From the NCBI GenBank assembly GCA_036310005.1, contig JAXJSP010000050.1, forward strand, positions 1 through 64,000: a DNA stretch of 64,000 nucleotides, given 5' to 3'. The stretch's first letter is position 1. Each line of letters begins with the position of its first letter. The notes beneath the pieces are model-generated. The model was not told the DNA's origin and made no database searches. It was given only the letters and a program-made list of their open reading frames with translations. Source of the stretch: JAXJSP01 sp036310005. Lineage in GTDB: Bacteria; Bacillota; Clostridia; Oscillospirales; Acutalibacteraceae. The translations under genes and the position numbers were made by a program. Below, in pieces: positions 59,149 to 64,000 of this stretch.

Positions 59149-61029
59149 ATGACTAAAAAACAAAAAAAGATGCTTTTAAGAATTGTCCTTGCCGCAGTAT
59201 TAATGATTGTATTTGCTGTCTTACCGCTTAAGGGAATTGCACGATTTGTGCTGTATCTGATTCCTTATCTGACAGTAGGCTATGATATACTGATAAAAGC
59301 GTTTAAAGGCATCAAAAACAGACAGGTATTTGACGAGAATTTTCTGATGTCCGTAGCAACAGTCGGGGCTATGATAATCGCAGTTACACAAAACGGTGAT
59401 TATGAGGAAGCAATTGCTGTTATGATGTTTTATCAGATAGGTGAACTTTTCCAGAGTTACGCTGTAGGAAAAAGTCGTAAAAACATCAGCGAACTTATGG
59501 ACATCCGACCTGATTATGCCAATATTGAAGTTGACGGTAAGTTAGAGCAGATTGCCCCTGACAAAGTGCGCATTGGTACCGTTATCATCGTACAGCCGGG
59601 CGAGAAAATTCCGATTGACGGTATTGTAGAAGAGGGTTTTTCAAGCCTTAACACAAGTGCCCTGACAGGGGAGAGTCTGCCGAGAGATGTTAAAGTCGGG
59701 GATGAAACAGTCAGCGGATGTATCAATTTAAGCGGTGTTTTAAAAATCAGGACTACAAAAGAATTCGGCGATTCTACGGTTTCAAAAATTCTTGACTTGG
59801 TTGAAAATGCAAGTTCAAGAAAATCAAAGTCGGAAGATTTCATTTCAAAATTTGCCGCGATATATACCCCCGTTGTTTGTTACAGCGCTCTGGCGCTTGC
59901 AATCATCCCGCCGTTGTTCAGTTTATTATTTCACATTCCTGCCAATTGGAGTCAGTGGTTATACAGGGCACTTTCCTTTTTAGTGGCAAGTTGTCCCTGT
60001 GCGTTGGTTGTAAGCATTCCCCTGAGTTTCTTTGCGGGGATAGGAGGAGCAAGTAAACAAGGCATCCTGGTAAAAGGCTCTAATTATTTAGAAGCCCTCT
60101 CAAAAACCGAATGTGTGGTGTTTGATAAAACAGGCACCTTGACACAGGGCGTTTTTGAAGTTAGTGAAATACATCACAGCGTTCTTGCCGAAGAAACCCT
60201 TATTGAGTATGCCGCACTTGCCGAGAGCGCCTCCTCACATCCAATCAGCAAAAGCATCAGGCGTGCCTACGGAAAGCAAATTGACCGCACTCGCGTAACG
60301 GACATTCAGGAATTCGGCGGAAACGGTATTGTTGCTAAGGTTGACGGAAAAGAGGTTGCAGTCGGAAACGATAAACTGATGAGAAAACTTCGTATTTCTT
60401 ATTCAGACTGTCACAGCATCGGAACAATTATACACATCGCTTTAGACGGACAGTATGCAGGACATATTGTTATTTCGGATGTAGTAAAGCCGACTTCAGA
60501 AAAAGCAATTTCTCAACTGAAATCTGCCGGAGTTAAAAAGACTGTTATGCTAACAGGCGATTGCGCACCGGTAGCAGAGCGGGTGGCAACAAAACTCGAT
60601 ATAGACACCTGTTACAGCGAACTTCTGCCTGCCGATAAGGTTGCACGGGTGGAAGAACTGCTTAATGAAAAAACACCGAAGTCAAAACTTTGCTTTGTGG
60701 GTGACGGTATTAATGACGCTCCTGTTTTATCCCGCGCCGATATCGGTATTGCCATGGGTGCTATGGGCTCCGATGCGGCGATTGAGGCGGCAGATGTTGT
60801 GTTGATGGACGACGATCCCGTCAAAATCGCAAAAGCGGTTAAAATTTCCCGCAAGTGTTTAAAAATTGTCTATCAGAATATTGCGTTTGCAATTTCGGTT
60901 AAAGTGTTAGCGCTTATTTTTGTTGCCTTCGGTGTTGCAAATATGTGGATAGCCATTTTTGCGGATGTCGGAGTAATGATTATTGCTGTACTTAATGCCA
61001 TTCGCGCATTGTTTGTAAATAAACTGTAA
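59149..61029 (+). CDS. P1B-type heavy-metal ATPase, Zn/Cd/Pb type
   Basis: Exports heavy-metal ions with ATP. 626 residues, no N-terminal HMA. The actuator loop is ALTGESLPRDV, the transmembrane metal site SCPCALVVSIPLS, phosphorylation site DKTGTLTQG, the SSHPISKSI (HP) loop and hinge VGDGINDAPVLSRADIG. In the last helix, FADVG with Asp606 matches ZntA/CadA rather than copper pumps. I chose ATG 59149 behind AAGGGG; an in-frame TTG upstream overlaps the HMA gene. Ion identity is inferred. Confidence 0.92.
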   Translation: MTKKQKKMLLRIVLAAVLMIVFAVLPLKGIARFVLYLIPYLTVGYDILIKAFKGIKNRQVFDENFLMSVATVGAMIIAVTQNGDYEEAIAVMMFYQIGELFQSYAVGKSRKNISELMDIRPDYANIEVDGKLEQIAPDKVRIGTVIIVQPGEKIPIDGIVEEGFSSLNTSALTGESLPRDVKVGDETVSGCINLSGVLKIRTTKEFGDSTVSKILDLVENASSRKSKSEDFISKFAAIYTPVVCYSALALAIIPPLFSLLFHIPANWSQWLYRALSFLVASCPCALVVSIPLSFFAGIGGASKQGILVKGSNYLEALSKTECVVFDKTGTLTQGVFEVSEIHHSVLAEETLIEYAALAESASSHPISKSIRRAYGKQIDRTRVTDIQEFGGNGIVAKVDGKEVAVGNDKLMRKLRISYSDCHSIGTIIHIALDGQYAGHIVISDVVKPTSEKAISQLKSAGVKKTVMLTGDCAPVAERVATKLDIDTCYSELLPADKVARVEELLNEKTPKSKLCFVGDGINDAPVLSRADIGIAMGAMGSDAAIEAADVVLMDDDPVKIAKAVKISRKCLKIVYQNIAFAISVKVLALIFVAFGVANMWIAIFADVGVMIIAVLNAIRALFVNKL

Positions 61030-61053
61030 AAGATATATAAAGGAGATTTTATT

Positions 61054-61419
61054 ATGCCCGATATTAAACTGCCTCACGACCATGGCCAGGAAATAGAGCA
61101 TCATTTTGACCACATGCCGAAAACAGACGAATTCAACACGGTTGCCGATATATTCAAACTCCTCGGTGACAGCAGCAGAGTCAGAATTTTCTGGCTTTTA
61201 TGCCACTGTGAAGAGTGTGTAACCAATATATCGGTTATGATGGATATGACAAGTCCCGCAGTTTCTCATCATCTTAAACTTCTGCGCTCAAATCACCTGA
61301 TTACAAGCCGCAGAGACGGTAAAGAGGTGTATTATAAAGCGGCACAGACAAAACAGTCGGAAATGCTTCATCACGCAATCGAAAAACTCGTAGAAATCAC
61401 TTGCCCCGATAAAGAGTGA
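61054..61419 (+). CDS. ArsR/SmtB-family metal sensor repressor
   Basis: 121 residues, winged helix: FKLLGDSSRVRIFWLLCHCEECVTNISVMM, then the recognition helix TSPAVSHHLKLLRSNHL. Metal-site candidates are C50, C52 and C55 (alpha3-type site as in CadC) and a His-rich head (H8, H10, H16, H17, H20) as in ZiaR-like proteins. SD AAAGGAG. Last in the operon with the ATPase; the 12-4-12 repeat at the promoter is its probable operator. Confidence 0.9.
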   Translation: MPDIKLPHDHGQEIEHHFDHMPKTDEFNTVADIFKLLGDSSRVRIFWLLCHCEECVTNISVMMDMTSPAVSHHLKLLRSNHLITSRRDGKEVYYKAAQTKQSEMLHHAIEKLVEITCPDKE

Positions 61420-61431
61420 TGATGAATATGT

Positions 61432-61470
61432 AAAAAAGGCAAGAAGAAAAACTTCCTTCTTGCCTTTTTT
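61432..61470 (+). terminator. Intrinsic terminator of the metal ATPase operon
   Basis: AAAAAAGGCAAGAAG (61432-61446) pairs with CTTCTTGCCTTTTTT (61456-61470). Confidence 0.9.
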
Positions 61471-61484
61471 AATGTTCATATCAT

Positions 61485-62630
61485 TTAATTAAATATGTCT
61501 TTTATAGTATCAAAAAATCCTTTTTGCTTTTTATAGTTTTTGCTGTCTGTTTTTTTGTCAAACTCTTTAAGTATGTTCTTTTGTTCCTTGCTTAAATCTT
61601 TCGGAACTTCAACTGATACTACAACAAATTGGTCGCCGCGCAAAGGCGAATGTAAACGGTTGATACCCTTGCCTTTAAGCCTGAATTTAGTGTTAGGCTG
61701 TGTGCCTTCGGGAATTTTAAGTTCAACCTTACCGTCAAGAGTCGGCACAAGAATTGTATCGCCGAGTGCCGCTTGAGTAAATGTGATAGGGAACGTGCAA
61801 TATACATCAATTCCGTCACGCTCAAAAACAGGGTGAGGTCTGACTGAAACGTGTACCCTCAGGTCACCGCTGGGACCACCGTTAAAGCCGGCATCACCGC
61901 CGCCTCGTACATTTAAAATCTGGTCATCATCAATTCCGGCAGGAATGGTAACATCAACAGTCTTTTGTCTTCTGACTTTACCCTTGCCCGAACATACAGG
62001 ACAGGGTGAGTCAATAATCTTACCGCTTCCTCTGCAACTCTCGCACGGGCGTTGAGTCTGCATCTGACCGAACATCGTGCGCTGGTTTACAACAACACTG
62101 CCTCGTCCGTTACAAGTAGGGCAGGTGCGCGCAGATGTGCCTTCTTTAGCACCGCTTCCGTTACATTTGGCACAGTTTTCTACAACTGATACCTTGACTT
62201 GTTTTGTACAGCCTTTTGCCGCTTCTTCAAACGAAAGAACTATACTGCTTTGAGCGTCGGCACCGCGCCTTGGCGCATTCGGGTTTGAACGGTTTGAACC
62301 GCCAAAACCGCCACCGAAAAACGAGCTGAATATATCACCGAGGTCAACATCAAAGCCGCCGTTACCGTAGCCACCGTATCCGCCGCCGGCACCGAAGTTA
62401 GGATCAACACCGGCGTGTCCGAATTGGTCATATCGGCTTTTTTTGTCCGGATCAGACAAAATTTCGTAAGCCTCGTTTACTTCTTTGAATTTAGCCTCTG
62501 CCTCTTTATCACCCGGGTTTAAGTCAGGGTGATATTTTTTTGCCGCTTGCCTGTAAGCCTTTTTAATTGTATTGTCGTCCGCGTTTTTATCAACGCCTAA
62601 TACTTCATAATAATCTCTCTTGTCTGCCAA
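61485..62630 (-). CDS. dnaJ: Chaperone DnaJ
   Basis: Hsp40 that loads clients on DnaK and triggers its ATPase. 381 residues: J domain with HPD (KKYHPDLNPGDKEAE), Gly/Phe-rich region (~75-115), four CxxCxGxG zinc repeats (CAKCNGSGA, CPTCNGRGS, CESCRGSGK, CPVCSGKGK) and the C-terminal client domains. Type I DnaJ. Transcribed after dnaK across a structured 70-bp spacer. It has AGTGAGGTAAG before the start codon on the minus strand. Confidence 0.95.
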   Translation of the reverse strand: MADKRDYYEVLGVDKNADDNTIKKAYRQAAKKYHPDLNPGDKEAEAKFKEVNEAYEILSDPDKKSRYDQFGHAGVDPNFGAGGGYGGYGNGGFDVDLGDIFSSFFGGGFGGSNRSNPNAPRRGADAQSSIVLSFEEAAKGCTKQVKVSVVENCAKCNGSGAKEGTSARTCPTCNGRGSVVVNQRTMFGQMQTQRPCESCRGSGKIIDSPCPVCSGKGKVRRQKTVDVTIPAGIDDDQILNVRGGGDAGFNGGPSGDLRVHVSVRPHPVFERDGIDVYCTFPITFTQAALGDTILVPTLDGKVELKIPEGTQPNTKFRLKGKGINRLHSPLRGDQFVVVSVEVPKDLSKEQKNILKEFDKKTDSKNYKKQKGFFDTIKDIFN

Positions 62631-62649
62631 TAGACTTACCTCACTAATT

Positions 62650-62694
62650 AAACCTAATACGCAGAGTGAAACACTCTGCGCTTTTTATAGGTTT
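62650..62694 (-). other. Hairpin between dnaK and dnaJ
   Basis: Inner stem CGCAGAGTG (62660-62668) with CACTCTGCG (62672-62680), plus outer arms AAACCTA (62650-62656) and TAGGTTT (62688-62694). In the dnaK-to-dnaJ direction no T tract follows, so it looks like a processing or stability element rather than a terminator. Confidence 0.7.
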
Positions 62695-62700
62695 GATAAA

Positions 62701-64000
62701 TTATTTTTCTTCTCCGTTGGTTTCAACATCGTTGAAATCAGCATCATATACATTGTCATCGGTAGGCTGTGCATTACCTTGTTGAGCGCCTGCCTGAGCC
62801 TGAGCCTCCTGAGCCGCCTTATATACCTTTTCGCTGACTGCATATACCTTTTTCTGTAATTCTTCCTGTGATGCCTTGATTTTTTCTAAATCTTTTGCGG
62901 CAATTTGCACTTTAAGATCATCAATTCCTGACTGAAGTCCCGATTTTTCATCTTCGCTTAACTTGTCACCCATATCGGTAATCATCTTTTCGGTTGTATA
63001 TACCATCTGGTCAGCAGCATTAAGAGTATCAACCTCTTCTTTGCGCTTAGCATCTTCTGCAGCATATTGTTCAGCCTCTTTAACAGCCTTTTCAATATCT
63101 TCTTTTGACATATTTGTAGAAGACGTAATTGTAATAGACTGCTCTTTGCCTGTACCTAAATCTTTTGCAGATACATTAACAATACCGTTAGCATCAATGT
63201 CAAATGTAACTTCAATCTGAGGAATTCCGCGCGGTGCGGGAGCAATTCCGTCTAAGTGGAACACACCGAGAGTCTTGTTGTCTTTAGCAAATTCTCTCTC
63301 ACCTTGAAGTACGTGAACTTCAACAGAAGTCTGTCCGTCAGCGGCAGTAGAGAAAATCTGTGATTTTTTAGTAGGAATTGTAGTGTTTCTCTCAATAACC
63401 TTTGTGCAAACATTACCCATTGTTTCAATACCGAGTGACAACGGAGTAACATCTAAAAGTAAGAGCCCTTTAACATCGCCCTGAAGTACGCCTGCCTGAA
63501 TTGATGCACCGATAGCAACACATTCGTCGGGGTTAATGCCCTTGAACGGTTCTTTGCCCATAAAGTTTTTAATAGCCTCTTGAACAGCAGGTATTCTGCT
63601 TGAACCGCCGACCATAAGAACTTTGTCAATTTCATTAGCAGAAAGACCTGAATCTGAAAGTGCCTGTTTAACAGGAGTCATTGTTGCATCAACTAAATCA
63701 GCAGTAAGTTCGTTGAATTTAGCGCGTGAAAGTGTTGTTTCAAAATGTTTAGGTCCTGTTGCATCAGCAGTAATAAACGGTAAGTTGATTTCTGCCGAAG
63801 TCATACCGGAAAGGTCAATTTTTGCTTTCTCAGCGGCCTCTTTAACTCTTTGCATAGCCATTTTGTCGCCTGACAAATCAATTCCGCTTTCTTTTTTGAA
63901 TTCGGATACAATGTAGTCCATAACTCTGTTATCGAAATCGTCACCGCCAAGACGGTTGTTACCTGCAGTAGCAAGAACTTCCTGTACACCGTCACCCATT
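62701..64000 (-). CDS. dnaK: Chaperone DnaK, C-terminal part (N-terminus outside the window)
   Basis: Hsp70. The window holds the end of the ATPase domain (ATAGNNRLGGDDFDNRV, KVLMVGGSSRIPAVQE, CVAIGASIQAGVL), the linker LLLLDVTPLSLGIETMG, the substrate-binding domain (ERNTTIPTKKSQIFSTAADG, GIAPAPRGIPQIEVTFDID) and the helical lid with an Ala/Gln-rich tail. The gene runs past position 64000, so its promoter and any CIRCE element are not visible. dnaJ follows. Confidence 0.96.
   Translation of the reverse strand, partial: MGDGVQEVLATAGNNRLGGDDFDNRVMDYIVSEFKKESGIDLSGDKMAMQRVKEAAEKAKIDLSGMTSAEINLPFITADATGPKHFETTLSRAKFNELTADLVDATMTPVKQALSDSGLSANEIDKVLMVGGSSRIPAVQEAIKNFMGKEPFKGINPDECVAIGASIQAGVLQGDVKGLLLLDVTPLSLGIETMGNVCTKVIERNTTIPTKKSQIFSTAADGQTSVEVHVLQGEREFAKDNKTLGVFHLDGIAPAPRGIPQIEVTFDIDANGIVNVSAKDLGTGKEQSITITSSTNMSKEDIEKAVKEAEQYAAEDAKRKEEVDTLNAADQMVYTTEKMITDMGDKLSEDEKSGLQSGIDDLKVQIAAKDLEKIKASQEELQKKVYAVSEKVYKAAQEAQAQAGAQQGNAQPTDDNVYDADFNDVETNGEEK

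Overview
The window is AT-rich, densely coded chromosomal DNA of a Gram-positive-type anaerobe, most likely an uncultured or gut member of the Clostridia (Firmicutes). The evidence is the gene content and order: [FeFe]-hydrogenase maturases HydE/HydG/HydF, a PerR-like regulator with reverse rubrerythrin and rubredoxin, acetate kinase, RNase J, GdpP, RqcH, CwlD, a T-box leader, Firmicute gene runs such as gdpP-rplI-dnaB and tilS-hpt-ftsH, and consensus SigA promoters (TTGACA-17-TATAAT). I see no phage, integrase, IS element, CRISPR array or tRNA. The content is mostly housekeeping, and the unusual signals are in the small regulatory spacers and in a few altered genes.

Layout. 1-351: 3' end of a 23S rRNA with no 5S after it. 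0.5-8.2 kb: ppa, smpB, a potABCD polyamine transporter, an ATP-grasp protein and an AEC transporter. 8.2-12.6 kb: phosphohexomutase, class II aldolase, RlmD and a Dabb protein. 12.6-14.8 kb: an acyltransferase-like membrane protein, then an oxidative-stress unit (PerR-like regulator with a perfect operator, reverse rubrerythrin, rubredoxin). 14.8-19.6 kb: T-box leader, gatCAB and an archaeal-type AspRS, which together suggest that Asn-tRNA is made by transamidation. 19.6-24.2 kb: promoter, a candidate attenuator, a TM1266-like regulator, hydE, hydG, hydF and a GNAT protein. 24.2-35.4 kb: PRPP synthetase, DUF2156 protein, thyX-tmk, DJ-1, 5-formyl-THF cyclo-ligase, mltG, U32 protein, a mutarotase-like protein, tmcAL and ackA. 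35.4-38.9 kb (minus): LCP protein, YifB/ComM ATPase and a 46-residue protein. 39-51.7 kb: rnj, gdpP, rplI, dnaB, tilS, hpt, ftsH, DUF1858, trmK, Nif3-like and rqcH, nearly all overlapping or tightly spaced. 51.7-57.2 kb: an SGNH-like lipoprotein, yajC, TIGR04086-like, cwlD, radA and two unknown membrane proteins. 57.2-61.5 kb: metal homeostasis, with a DtxR-like regulator opposite an feo locus whose feoB is reduced to fragments, then an ArsR-regulated P1B ATPase locus with a separate HMA protein. 61.5-64 kb (minus): dnaJ and the C-terminal part of dnaK, cut by the window end.

Three metal or redox regulators (PerR-like, DtxR-like, ArsR-like) lie beside perfect palindromic operators on strong promoters, so regulator, operator and target can be read together. 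The most novel-looking element is the region ahead of the hydrogenase maturation genes. A 15-bp hairpin hides the ribosome site of a three-codon ORF and shares one strand with an intrinsic terminator, which is the layout of a transcription attenuator. Other points worth checking are the doubly deleted feoB, a rubredoxin with Cys-x-Cys in place of Cys-x-x-Cys, gatC with no canonical start after its Shine-Dalgarno sequence, and a terminator stem that contains the Shine-Dalgarno of the following gene.
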